Positions 8,722 to 16,692 of a DNA stretch of 35,445 nt are shown here, one piece after another. The position numbers and the translations under genes are program-made. Positions within the stretch are counted from its first letter, which is position 1. Each line of letters opens with the position of its first letter. The stretch is from IMG/VR virus record IMGVR_UViG_3300025120_000007, positions 1-35,445 of that record; one strand, given 5' to 3'. The notes under the pieces are model-generated. The model was given only the letters and a program-made list of their open reading frames with translations. It had not been told where the DNA came from and ran no database searches. Source of the DNA: a virus.

Positions 8722-9762
8722 TTAGCTAAAAGGATTAAAACGATCTAAAATATTGTCAATACCGCCATCAATTAAATTCCCAGCCGAATCAAAAAGTTTT
8801 CCTGTAATATAATCTTGTATACTTGGGCCTTGTCCAGAAGCACCACTATTTCCTGTAAGTAGCCCAGCGTACAATTGGTTTCTTTGCATTGTAGCATTGG
8901 CTAGATCTTTTTGAGACTGAATGTAACCTTCAAGTCCTTTAGAACCTAAGTTAACTCCTGCTGACATTCTATTTTGAGCTAAAGTATTAGGGAACTGAGC
9001 AACACCACGACCTGCATCAATTAAATTAAGTGCCTGTTCTTGTGGAGCGTATCCTTGATCTAACAAACCAGTACCTAAAGTTAACGCATTAGAGCGTTCT
9101 GTTCCTACTTGGCCCATAGCATATAAAGCATCTCTTGACTGTTGTTCTTGTACAGCTTTAGACAACGCTAGTTGCTCTGGTGTGCCGCCATAAGCGTCTG
9201 TACGCAACCCTGCACGGCCTTGACCATACAACTGGTTGTCTAAGAAAGACTGTTCACGTTCTTGCTCTGGCATACGCATGGTCTGTAGGCGATTATATAT
9301 TTCTTGTTCTCTAGTTGCCCTGTCTACTCCTATTTCTCCAAAAGCACTACCAGCAGCGGTCATTAAGTTACTTTGAAGAGCCTCTTGTTCGGGGCTTAAA
9401 TTTACATTAAACCCACCTTCAGCAGTAGTAACAGGGGTTGCTAGTTTACTAGTGACAGTAAAAGGTTTAAACTCGCCCCTAGTAACCGCTTGGTCTGTTA
9501 ACACATCTGCCATGTTTACTACGTTTTGTCCGTAATCTTCTATAGCATCCATGTTTACGTTCTGAAGATAAGCACTAGAGCCTGTGTTAAACAAGTCTGA
9601 AAAAAGACCAGACCAACTAAAATCTTCATTAGTTGCCCCTCCTCCTCCGCTTTGTGACGCGGCAACAAAAGCTGCATTAGCAACTCTTGTAGCGTCTTCT
9701 ACACTAGCACCTGCTGCTATTGCATTATCATATTGTTTTTGATATGCTTCTTGGGGACTCAT
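8722..9762 (-). CDS. Putative internal virion or tail-lumen protein, 346 aa
   Basis: A Gln/Ala/Gly-rich protein with a central motif (EREQSFLDNQLYGQGRAGL, near residues 170-190, then GGTPEQLALSKA) of a type that recurs in podovirus internal or tail-associated proteins, where L-x-x-Q-L-x-x-Q-G-R is followed by a Gly-rich turn. A Gly tract occurs near residue 40. The C-terminus (ILDRFNPFS) is short and apolar. AGAGG precedes the ATG. Its place directly before the other two ejection-type genes supports a shared role in genome delivery. Molecular function is not established by the sequence. Confidence 0.58.
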   Translation of the reverse strand: MSPQEAYQKQYDNAIAAGASVEDATRVANAAFVAASQSGGGGATNEDFSWSGLFSDLFNTGSSAYLQNVNMDAIEDYGQNVVNMADVLTDQAVTRGEFKPFTVTSKLATPVTTAEGGFNVNLSPEQEALQSNLMTAAGSAFGEIGVDRATREQEIYNRLQTMRMPEQEREQSFLDNQLYGQGRAGLRTDAYGGTPEQLALSKAVQEQQSRDALYAMGQVGTERSNALTLGTGLLDQGYAPQEQALNLIDAGRGVAQFPNTLAQNRMSAGVNLGSKGLEGYIQSQKDLANATMQRNQLYAGLLTGNSGASGQGPSIQDYITGKLFDSAGNLIDGGIDNILDRFNPFS

Positions 9763-9774
9763 TATATACCTCTT

Positions 9775-9957
9775 TTAAATAAACTTAGCTAATGCTAATG
9801 TAGCTATTATAAATGGATAAATGCCCCATGTAAGAGCCTCTATTCTATTGAACCTACCAGCGTGTTCGTCTAAGATACGATTAATGTTATCATAACGAAC
9901 TAAGCACTCTTTTTCATGTGCTTCTAGTTTAATTACCGCTTCTTCTACTGTTTTCAT
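9775..9957 (-). CDS. Small coiled-coil protein with C-terminal membrane anchor
   Basis: A 60-residue protein. Residues 1-42 are charged and helical (EEAVIKLEAHEKECLVRYD, then NRIEAL), followed by one membrane segment near 43-59 (TWGIYPFIIATLALAKFI). The plan, soluble helix then one membrane helix, resembles XhlA-type proteins of phage lysis cassettes, but the holin candidate with clear family features is at 19184-19534. Its ATG overlaps the stop of the preceding gene (ATGA), so the two are coupled and may form a pair. Confidence 0.65.
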   Translation of the reverse strand: MKTVEEAVIKLEAHEKECLVRYDNINRILDEHAGRFNRIEALTWGIYPFIIATLALAKFI

Positions 9958-10247
9958 TTTTCAGTTGGAACTCGTTGATTAGATAAGATAGTTAAAATAG
10001 TTTTAGTGTCTGCTCTAACATCTCCAATATCTTCTGCTACGTTTGATAGTTGTATTTCAGTTTTAGTCATTTTCTGTTGTAGCTCAGAGATATCATCTTC
10101 AACTTCTTCAACCTGCTCTATTACATCTTCAATATCTTCAGAGTTTTCAGACGCTGCTGCTTCTAAACTAGCGTAGGAAAATAAAGCTCCACTCGCTACC
10201 ATAACGACAGGCAAAAGACCCAATAAACTTGTTGCTTTAATTTCCAT
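9954..10247 (-). CDS. Membrane-anchored coiled-coil protein (possible spanin or holin partner)
   Basis: A 97-residue protein with an N-terminal hydrophobic segment near 6-30 (LLGLLPVVMVASGALFSYASL) and a long acidic coiled coil (repeated Glu/Asp/Ile/Val at heptad spacing, about 35-85). This is the mirror image of the coupled downstream gene, which has its coiled coil first and membrane helix last. The layout is like an inner-membrane spanin, but no lipoprotein partner (outer-membrane spanin with a Cys lipobox) is seen, so lysis function is only a possibility. Confidence 0.6.
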   Translation of the reverse strand: MEIKATSLLGLLPVVMVASGALFSYASLEAAASENSEDIEDVIEQVEEVEDDISELQQKMTKTEIQLSNVAEDIGDVRADTKTILTILSNQRVPTEK

Positions 10248-10249
10248 AA

Positions 10250-10315
10250 TTACTTACACTCACAAGTAGGCGTACAAAGACAAGGATCACAAGTACAGTT
10301 TTCGTTAGTACACAT
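10250..10315 (-). CDS. Tiny cysteine-rich peptide (21 aa, 7 Cys)
   Basis: A very short frame of 21 residues with Cys at 2, 7, 9, 12, 14, 18 and 20, including three C-x-C pairs, in a pattern like metallothioneins or small metal-binding peptides. AGGAGA ends 7 bases before its ATG, as strong as for the capsid-region genes, and the frame exactly fills the gap between two genes. It sits just upstream of the coiled-coil membrane protein. I think it is translated. It could bind Zn or Fe-S or be cross-linked in the virion; nothing shows which. Confidence 0.6.
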   Translation of the reverse strand: MCTNENCTCDPCLCTPTCECK

Positions 10316-10325
10316 TAGTCTTCTC

Positions 10326-10625
10326 CTAAAGTGTAGGTTTAGTATCTGGGAAATCTGACGTACTAGGCCAATCTCTCAATGCTGTGCGGTACAAAAGTAT
10401 GTTATCGCGGTTAGGCCAATCCGGTGTTTGACTTGCTTTATCGGTTGACGAAAGCTCCATATTGCGCCACATACGCGCCTCTTGTTCCGCTGTAAGCTCT
10501 GGTGCTGTTGGCGGTACAAACGCTTCAACATAATTAAAATTAGCTTTGACCCACGACTCTTCGCCGCGAATGCAAGGGTTAGTTACATTGCCGTCAGCGT
10601 CTTTAATAATCCATAAATTACTCAT
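10326..10625 (-). CDS. Tail fibre assembly chaperone-like protein (copy 1)
   Basis: A 99-residue protein with an N-terminal variable part and a C-terminal block YRTALRDWPSTSDFP..KP. This block is typical of small phage proteins annotated as tail assembly chaperones that follow tail fibre or adhesin genes. A paralogue with the same C-terminal block lies at 11832-12128. Each copy follows a fibre-type gene, here the Gly-rich adhesin, which suggests each helps fold or attach its own fibre. A virion-bound role is also possible. Confidence 0.7.
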   Translation of the reverse strand: MSNLWIIKDADGNVTNPCIRGEESWVKANFNYVEAFVPPTAPELTAEQEARMWRNMELSSTDKASQTPDWPNRDNILLYRTALRDWPSTSDFPDTKPTL

Positions 10626-10636
10626 ATTATTCTCCT

Positions 10637-11431
10637 TTACGATGGCAAGTATTGGATTAGTACAAGGCCATCGCCACCTGCACCGCTGATGGCATAATTA
10701 GCGGATGCTGCATTTTTTGCTGAACCGCCACCCGCTCCAATGCCTCCATTGCCGCCAACCACAGTATTGTATAAAGCCGTACTACTGGCCGCCCCACCGC
10801 CACTCAAAGGGCCGCCATTTTCTGGCCCACTCATTGCACCATCGTCATCGCCAAAATAAAGGAATGAACCGGCATTACCGCCTGTAATGTGACCAAACCC
10901 TGATAATCCAATTCCGTCTGCTGCCGCATCAGATTGCCCCGCAACTCTATTGCTAGTCCCCGCATTGCCGGTTCCATAAACTCCTACCGCTCCTCCACCC
11001 CCTTGGTCTATTCCTGCGCCGCCGGTGTTATTAACGTCTCCGTTAGAGGCCGAGCCTCCTGCTCCCTGTCCTGAACCACTGGCAGAACCGCCATTAGCTG
11101 TTAACGTGCTTGACAGCCCAGTACCCGCTACCGTTGAATTTCCCCCCGAACTAGGAGCTGCGCCAGCGGTGTTTCGTGGTCCACCTACTCCAACTACAAC
11201 CGTATAACTGCCACTTGTAGTTACTGCAAGGCTGTTTTTTTTGCAATAACCGCCAGCACCTCCAGAATAATGAGTTGAATTACTAGTATCTCCCGCCCCA
11301 CCCGCTCCAATCACATGAATACAAATATTTCCATCTTGAGGAGGCACCCAAGTTTGACTTTGAGTTAATGCAATTTGCGGTAAAGCACCACCACCGCCAC
11401 CTGCTGAAATTAGTCCTGATAATGTTGACAT
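10637..11431 (-). CDS. Glycine-rich tail adhesin / receptor-binding protein
   Basis: A 264-residue protein dominated by Gly, Ala, Ser and Asn. It opens with a short Gly run, then a beta segment (WVPPQDGNICIHVIGAGGAG), many GG-rich turns (GGAGG, GGGG, GGNGG), and closes with GGDGLVLIQY. This is the plan of the phage glycine-rich domain family seen in receptor-binding tail proteins. The gene is more GC-rich than most of the genome because of Gly codons. It is followed by a chaperone-like gene, matching the adhesin and helper arrangement. It is likely the host-range determinant. Confidence 0.7.
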   Translation of the reverse strand: MSTLSGLISAGGGGGALPQIALTQSQTWVPPQDGNICIHVIGAGGAGDTSNSTHYSGGAGGYCKKNSLAVTTSGSYTVVVGVGGPRNTAGAAPSSGGNSTVAGTGLSSTLTANGGSASGSGQGAGGSASNGDVNNTGGAGIDQGGGGAVGVYGTGNAGTSNRVAGQSDAAADGIGLSGFGHITGGNAGSFLYFGDDDGAMSGPENGGPLSGGGAASSTALYNTVVGGNGGIGAGGGSAKNAASANYAISGAGGDGLVLIQYLPS

Positions 11432-11447
11432 TTATATTGTCTCCTTT

Positions 11448-11828
11448 TTAATAAATAGCCCAGCCGTAAGTGCTTCCGGTGTATACACACGTTAACCCTA
11501 CACGCGCTACGTCGATTGTCATGTCTTCTGCCGTTCCTTCGATCTTCTGGCTGTTCCTTGCAAGGATAGCTGTAGCAAAGTTACCTACCGCAACCATAAC
11601 TTGATCGCCAAGCGACGGAGAAGCGGGAAGCGTTAAAGTGCAAGCAGACGATATAAAATGGTTCTGACCTGTTGTAGCCGTTGCGCTACTTGAAACAACA
11701 GTTGTAGTTACGCCGCCGTTTACTTGCGCTGCCGTTAAAGCTCCTGTCATAACTATGCTATTGTCTAGCTTTGCGCTAGTAACTGCATCGTCGGCAATAC
11801 CCGTGGTTTTAATCTGTGTAATTGCCAT
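11448..11828 (-). CDS. Short tail fibre module protein
   Basis: A 126-residue beta-rich protein. The start (IADDAVTSAKLDNSI) matches a segment inside the 558-residue tail fibre (VDDSVTSAKLSHSL), and the end (TLTLPASPSLGDQV ... YGWAIY) matches the fibre's C-terminal end (TLTLPSSPSAGAVV ... IGWTTI). It therefore appears to be a stand-alone duplicate of the fibre's distal module. The gene lies between a chaperone-like gene and the Gly-rich adhesin. It may trimerise on the fibre tip or form a separate short spike. Confidence 0.65.
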   Translation of the reverse strand: MAITQIKTTGIADDAVTSAKLDNSIVMTGALTAAQVNGGVTTTVVSSSATATTGQNHFISSACTLTLPASPSLGDQVMVAVGNFATAILARNSQKIEGTAEDMTIDVARVGLTCVYTGSTYGWAIY

Positions 11829-11831
11829 TGT

Positions 11832-12128
11832 TTAGCTCCCTAGTGTGGGCTTAGTGCCAGACGGAAATTCAGAGGTGCTAGGCCAGTCGCGGAGTGCCGT
11901 GCGGTACGTTAGGTACGCTGCGCGTTGCGGATGATCTGTGATTGCAGGGATGTTGTCAGTTGCTTGAAGCTGTGAATCTCTCCATGCTCTTGCGTCTGCT
12001 GCTATCTCTTCAGAAGACGGAGTAATGAATTCATGTATTTGTTTGTCAATATATGACCCATCTGCAAATAAAAACCTGCTTAAAAGTGACCCATCATTTA
12101 ATTTAGTAGTGCTTATTAAGTTGCTCAT
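11832..12128 (-). CDS. Tail fibre assembly chaperone-like protein (copy 2)
   Basis: A 98-residue paralogue of the protein at 10326-10625. The first 60 residues differ, but the C-terminal block YRTALRDWPSTSEFP is nearly identical, followed by TKPTL in both. It follows the 230-residue fibre-associated gene, and only three bases separate it from the next gene. The shared block probably contacts a conserved partner and the variable part a specific fibre. Family assignment rests on this block. Confidence 0.7.
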   Translation of the reverse strand: MSNLISTTKLNDGSLLSRFLFADGSYIDKQIHEFITPSSEEIAADARAWRDSQLQATDNIPAITDHPQRAAYLTYRTALRDWPSTSEFPSGTKPTLGS

Positions 12129-12137
12129 TTTTATCTC

Positions 12138-12830
12138 CTATGAATCAAGAACGTAAATAACACCAGAAGTGCGATGGGTAGCGTCTGTGACGGCAATAGT
12201 GCCAGCAACAGTAACTGTTAAACTATTTTCAAAACGCACAACTGAAGACGGATATTCATGGATCGCATGAAACGGGTCTAAAACCCTACGGTTATGGCTA
12301 TTTGCGTCATTGTACATTCCTTGATTTAACGTCTGATGCTCTTCATTCCACGTTTGGTAACTTGCATTATTATTATTTGCTATCCAAGCACCGTTTGTTA
12401 ATCCATTATTGTAGCCACCTGCGCTGTGACTATTTAACATTAATCCTAAAAAACCGGAGCCAGAATTATTTTGACCGCCAAGATCTAATTGATCTGAGCC
12501 ATCAGCATTGACAGCTATAGTTGTTGCAACACCATCTACGGTAACAACAAATGTTGTTGCTTGAGAAGCTGCTGCGGGGCCAAATGCAAAAGTTAACCAG
12601 CCTGACTTTCCGCTGACATTAACAATAGTTCTTGCTGTATTAGAAACAGCATTGCTTGTTATTGCAGTTATATAATCAGTGTTAGTTAGAGTGGTTGCTG
12701 TGTTAAGACGAAGTATCTGTATATCCGAAGAAGCAGACCCAATGAACGTTTGATATGTTTCGCCATAAGTTCTTGGCATTTTTGCAGGATCACGATTCCA
12801 AAATCCTTTACTACCTATTACTGCCGCCAT
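12138..12830 (-). CDS. Putative tail fibre-associated / receptor-binding protein, 230 aa
   Basis: A beta-rich protein with many Thr, Ser, Asn and Gly residues and no recognised enzyme motif. It starts MAAVIGSKGFWNRDP and has an Asn-rich centre with a NNNN run near residue 150. His, Trp and Tyr are concentrated near 155-200. It lies directly after the tail fibre gene and before a chaperone-like gene, which suggests a distal fibre or receptor-binding component. Confidence in the exact role is low; that it is a real virion-operon gene is well supported by spacing and its AGGAGA ribosome site. Confidence 0.6.
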   Translation of the reverse strand: MAAVIGSKGFWNRDPAKMPRTYGETYQTFIGSASSDIQILRLNTATTLTNTDYITAITSNAVSNTARTIVNVSGKSGWLTFAFGPAAASQATTFVVTVDGVATTIAVNADGSDQLDLGGQNNSGSGFLGLMLNSHSAGGYNNGLTNGAWIANNNNASYQTWNEEHQTLNQGMYNDANSHNRRVLDPFHAIHEYPSSVVRFENSLTVTVAGTIAVTDATHRTSGVIYVLDS

Positions 12831-12842
12831 TTTTAAATCTCC

Positions 12843-14519
12843 TTAAATTGTTGTCCAGCCAATGGTACTATCGACGTAGACAAGCGTAGCCGCATTGTCT
12901 TTTGGCAACAGAGCATCTCCAGCTACCGAATTTATATTTGATGAATTGCGCCCAATTGTTATCAGGGCTGCCCCAACATTTTTTACAGTGACAACAGCAC
13001 CTGCACTTGGTGAGCTTGGAAGCGTCAAAGTAAAAGCGGTGGATGCATGGTTACCTATGATTTGGTCGCCGCTTGCCATTGTGAAATTAGCGGTCTTTAC
13101 TAGCCAATCGTTATACAAGCCTCCTGCTGCGGCCCACGACATTACTCCAGAGCCGTTACTTTGCAAGAACTGTCCTGCGTCGCCATCTGATGCGGGAAGC
13201 GTAAGCGTAATGTTTCCTGAGTAACTGCTATGCGGGGCTGCTTGTATTCTTGTGTAGTGTGCGTTAGATGACTCGCAATAGAAATCAATCTTAGACTGTG
13301 TGCCAGAGTTCTTTAGCGCAATAGCTCCGTTAGTTATTGCTACGCCATTACTAGCACCGCCAATGGTTAAACCTGTTACAACGTCTAATGAATGAGATAA
13401 TTTGGCGCTTGTAACGCTGTCATCTACTAGTTTAGCTGTGGTAACACTTGTGTCTGCTGGGGTTGTACTTGCAGCAACTGTAAGAAGATTTATTGCTTCT
13501 ACTTTAACGCCGCTTGCAGGTGCTGTAGAGAATGTAAGTGTAGTTCCGCTAAAGCTAAAAGTATCTTTGTGTTGATAAACACCATCAAAATAAACTTGAA
13601 GTGCGTTTTCAGACGGAGGTGCTGCTGACAATGTAAGAGTAGTATCGCTACCGTCACCCGTCATTGTGCTAATTGTTATAGTAGCTTCACCACCACCAAT
13701 GTCACCCCAAGCATCTGTGTATCCTTCAAACTTGCCTGTAGTGTTGTTGTATCTTAACAAACCTGCTGCGTTACTAGGTCGTTGTCCTGTAGACCCTATA
13801 GGAACCTTTATTGCTCCAGTACCGCCAAAACCTGTTAAAGTTGCTAAACCACTAGAAGGGTTATAGCTAAGACCTGTATCTGTTTCTATTCCTTGTGAGC
13901 CTGTAGCTCCATCTACAAAAGTTAAATAAACTGTTTCATCAGCAGTGTTATTAGCTGTAACTGTAACTTCATTAGAAGCAGCAACTGTACCTACTACAAA
14001 ATCTAAAGTATTGTCATTATCATCATAAGTAACTGAAATATTTGTTTCAGTATTATTTGTTACCATTGCTCCAACAGTGTCTGCAATAGTTTCTGAAAGA
14101 CTTACACCGTTAACTGTAAATGCGTCTGCTTCTACTGTCCCATCAAAAAATGCATTTTTAAACTGTAGTGAACCAGTACCTAAGTCAACATCATTAGTAG
14201 TTACTGGGGCAATAAGACCATCAGCAAAAGTTACCTGAGCAGTTCCTCCGGCAGTATAAGCTATAGTATCTGCGGCACTAAAGAACAAACCACAGTTTGT
14301 GTCCCCTGTGTTTGTTATTGCTGGAGAAGTAGCAGTACCATCAGGAAACGAAACAGCATTGGTAAACACAGCACCACTTGAGTTTAGTTTGGTTGCAACG
14401 GCTGTAGCAATATTATTAAATTCTGTATCAATCTCTGACCCTCTAACAACCTTATTAGAGTTGCCTGTACTTAGGCTGTCCTTAGCGGCAAAGTTAACCG
14501 TCTTAGTATAGTCTGTCAT
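12843..14519 (-). CDS. Tail fibre protein
   Basis: A 558-residue protein. The N-terminus (TKTVNFAAKDSLSTGNSNKV then GSEIDTEFNNI) is the typical tail-attachment segment of marine podovirus fibres. The middle has repeated beta modules rich in Thr and Ala (for example AINLLTVAASTTPADTSVTTAKL) and a LQVYFDGVYQ module common in phage fibres. The C-terminus ends IGWTTI. The ATG overlaps the end of the tail nozzle gene (ATGA). It carries no visible peptidase or pectate lyase motif, so it is a binding fibre and not an obvious depolymerase. Confidence 0.85.
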   Translation of the reverse strand: MTDYTKTVNFAAKDSLSTGNSNKVVRGSEIDTEFNNIATAVATKLNSSGAVFTNAVSFPDGTATSPAITNTGDTNCGLFFSAADTIAYTAGGTAQVTFADGLIAPVTTNDVDLGTGSLQFKNAFFDGTVEADAFTVNGVSLSETIADTVGAMVTNNTETNISVTYDDNDNTLDFVVGTVAASNEVTVTANNTADETVYLTFVDGATGSQGIETDTGLSYNPSSGLATLTGFGGTGAIKVPIGSTGQRPSNAAGLLRYNNTTGKFEGYTDAWGDIGGGEATITISTMTGDGSDTTLTLSAAPPSENALQVYFDGVYQHKDTFSFSGTTLTFSTAPASGVKVEAINLLTVAASTTPADTSVTTAKLVDDSVTSAKLSHSLDVVTGLTIGGASNGVAITNGAIALKNSGTQSKIDFYCESSNAHYTRIQAAPHSSYSGNITLTLPASDGDAGQFLQSNGSGVMSWAAAGGLYNDWLVKTANFTMASGDQIIGNHASTAFTLTLPSSPSAGAVVTVKNVGAALITIGRNSSNINSVAGDALLPKDNAATLVYVDSTIGWTTI

Positions 14520-16045
14520 AGTATGCGTCCCATTAGTGCAAGTATGTCAATCTTTTGGATAGAGAAAGAAGCACCTTCGATGTGTGCTTCTAAACCTACA
14601 GTAACAACCTCTCCACCTCCTGTAGCATTTATTTTGGGAGTGTTTACCAAAAGACTAGCTGTGTATTCTGCGCTACCGCCATATTCGCTTATGCCGTATT
14701 GAGCAGCACTTGAAGAGCCAATAGTAAAATCTTGGCTAGTATATTGTTCTGTGTAATCGTATCCCCATTTAAACGTAACTGCTGTAGAAGCACCACCAAT
14801 AATTGTAAGGTTAAACTTTTTTAAGAATTTTAAGTTAGCCGGAGAGCCAAAAGCCAAAGGATTACTAAAGTAACTTATTTGATAAGTAGCTTCGTTATCT
14901 AAAAAACCTGTGTATTTACAAATTCCTTCTGATCTACCAAAGAAAAGAGTACCGTCAACACCTCTAGCAAAACTACGAGGATTTATGCTTGACCATGTTG
15001 TAGCTCTAAACGCTCCTGTTTCTAAAGACCTAGTAGTGTCAAATACAAAGACTTTTTCAGAGGTAGGTAAACTTAACAAATAGAAAGATTCTTCGGGGCT
15101 ATAAACTGCTTTAATTATTCCTGTTTGTATAGCCATTTCATCTAATAAATCATTTCTTACGTTCTGGCTTACGTCACCAATAGCTGCTGATTTTTCTTGT
15201 ATTGTCCTTCCTAACGATCTTACACCTGAGTCTGACAAAAACAACAAGTCTGTACCTGTGCTTACTACAGAGTCTCTAGCAATGCAACCTATTCCTACTA
15301 CGGTGTCTTCTAATACCATAGTAGCTGGGTTAGTTGGCCCTGAGTATATAAGAATAGTGTTCTTACAGAATATTATTAACTTACCGTTATGTGCCGCTAG
15401 AGCTACAATATCATCAGCACCGTTAGGTAACACACTAGTAATGTCCAAGGAACCTGATGATCCTCCTGACCATTGGTATCCAGTAGAAAGGTGGCTAAAG
15501 AAAATTGTATGTTTGTTTCCTGTAACATCAGCCGCCCACAACCTACCAAAGCCTGATAAAATTTCATTAGCTTGTGGTGCTGTTCCCGACTCTCCACTAA
15601 AACCACTAAAGGTTGTTAATGCCCCAGATCCGCTAGAATCGGTATAAATTAAAGACTCATGGCCCCTTTGGAATCCATAAGCATGGTTGTTAAGATTAGC
15701 CCACTTCCAGTTGTTTGCTGTAGGAGTATAACCAGAGGGTGTTATTTCTGTAAGTGTTGTAGTTCCAGAAAACAACCTGTTGTTACCTGCGGATAATACA
15801 GTAACGTCACCGCTCTGATCTACAAACTCAAATATGCTTTGTGTAAAAGATGCTCCTAAAGCTGCATTACCGTTTGTCGTTAATACTTCAAATCCTTTCC
15901 TAGCACCAATTCGACCATAGCGGTCAAAAACACAGTTGTCTGCAATAGACGCATAAGAAGGGTCTAAATCAATAGGCGAATCTTGGGTATTAATACCAGA
16001 AAACGCAGGTGCTGATATAGTTACATTTTGCAGTTGTTGAGCCAT
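14516..16045 (-). CDS. Tail nozzle protein (T7 gp12-like tail tubular protein B)
   Basis: About 509 residues. I choose ATG 16045, because it overlaps the preceding stop in TAATG; an in-frame ATG 15 bases upstream would add five residues. The start (SAPAFSGINTQDSPIDLDPSYASIADNCVFDRYGRIGARKG pattern) is typical of podovirus tail nozzle or stabilisation proteins. The rest is beta-propeller-like with repeated aromatic and Gly residues. It should form the lower tail tube together with the protein encoded just upstream. Shorter than T7 gp12 (794), as in many marine podoviruses. Confidence 0.8.
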   Translation of the reverse strand: MAQQLQNVTISAPAFSGINTQDSPIDLDPSYASIADNCVFDRYGRIGARKGFEVLTTNGNAALGASFTQSIFEFVDQSGDVTVLSAGNNRLFSGTTTLTEITPSGYTPTANNWKWANLNNHAYGFQRGHESLIYTDSSGSGALTTFSGFSGESGTAPQANEILSGFGRLWAADVTGNKHTIFFSHLSTGYQWSGGSSGSLDITSVLPNGADDIVALAAHNGKLIIFCKNTILIYSGPTNPATMVLEDTVVGIGCIARDSVVSTGTDLLFLSDSGVRSLGRTIQEKSAAIGDVSQNVRNDLLDEMAIQTGIIKAVYSPEESFYLLSLPTSEKVFVFDTTRSLETGAFRATTWSSINPRSFARGVDGTLFFGRSEGICKYTGFLDNEATYQISYFSNPLAFGSPANLKFLKKFNLTIIGGASTAVTFKWGYDYTEQYTSQDFTIGSSSAAQYGISEYGGSAEYTASLLVNTPKINATGGGEVVTVGLEAHIEGASFSIQKIDILALMGRIL

Positions 16046-16692
16046 TACAAAACGCGCCACACAAGTTCTTCGGGATATTTAGCAGCATCAAAAGCTATTG
16101 CATCTGACAGTGTTTTGTCTGATAAAGCAAAGTGTTCTGCTGCTGCTGTGCCTCCTGTTTCTCCACGCTCTCTAGCGGCTAACGCGGTAGCCATTTGTAT
16201 TACAGGAGCAGAAGGTACTAAAAGAGTGTCAGAAGCTCCTGTAAGGTCTACAGGACGTTTAACGGCGGTAAAAGATAAAGCATAGGTAGCGTCAGGAGTA
16301 GGATACACATCTACCTTTGTGTCTCCGTTACTGTCAATACCGCTGTAAGTAAAGTAAAAAGGTGATCCGGTTTGAGCGGTGTTTAGTTTTGTAAAGTTTC
16401 TAAACTGTGCTGAAGTTTCATAGCACATTCTTTTTTTAGACGTTGTGTTAATTGCATCTAAAACTGTAGGTCTGTCTCCACTACCTGTAAGCGCATAAGT
16501 AACAGTTCCTGATGTAGCATTAAAGTTTATGTCGGCTCTTAGTCCTGACCAATCCCACGCGCTTTCTACTGTTCTTTTAGCTTCATTAACTAACTCACCA
16601 ATTAACGCAGAGTAAGCAGTTGCGCTTATAGACGTTACTTCTGTTTCTCTCATACGCCTTAACACAGCGTTTACTAAGTTTAGGTATGTCAT
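16045..16692 (-). CDS. Tail tube adaptor (T7 gp11-like tail tubular protein A)
   Basis: A 215-residue protein whose N-terminus (TYLNLVNAVLRRMRETEV, later LVNEAKRTVESAWDWSGLR) is the hallmark of podovirus tail tubular protein A / connector adaptors. It should bind the portal and form the upper tail ring onto which the nozzle protein assembles. The start overlaps the stop of the cysteine-rich gene by 4 bases and the end overlaps the nozzle start, so all three are coupled. T7 gp11 has 196 residues, a close match in length. Confidence 0.85.
   Translation of the reverse strand: MTYLNLVNAVLRRMRETEVTSISATAYSALIGELVNEAKRTVESAWDWSGLRADINFNATSGTVTYALTGSGDRPTVLDAINTTSKKRMCYETSAQFRNFTKLNTAQTGSPFYFTYSGIDSNGDTKVDVYPTPDATYALSFTAVKRPVDLTGASDTLLVPSAPVIQMATALAARERGETGGTAAAEHFALSDKTLSDAIAFDAAKYPEELVWRVL

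Noticed and set aside
16046-16060. Five-residue longer start of the tail nozzle protein
   Set aside because: The ATG at 16045 overlaps the preceding stop as TAATG, the coupling used throughout this operon.
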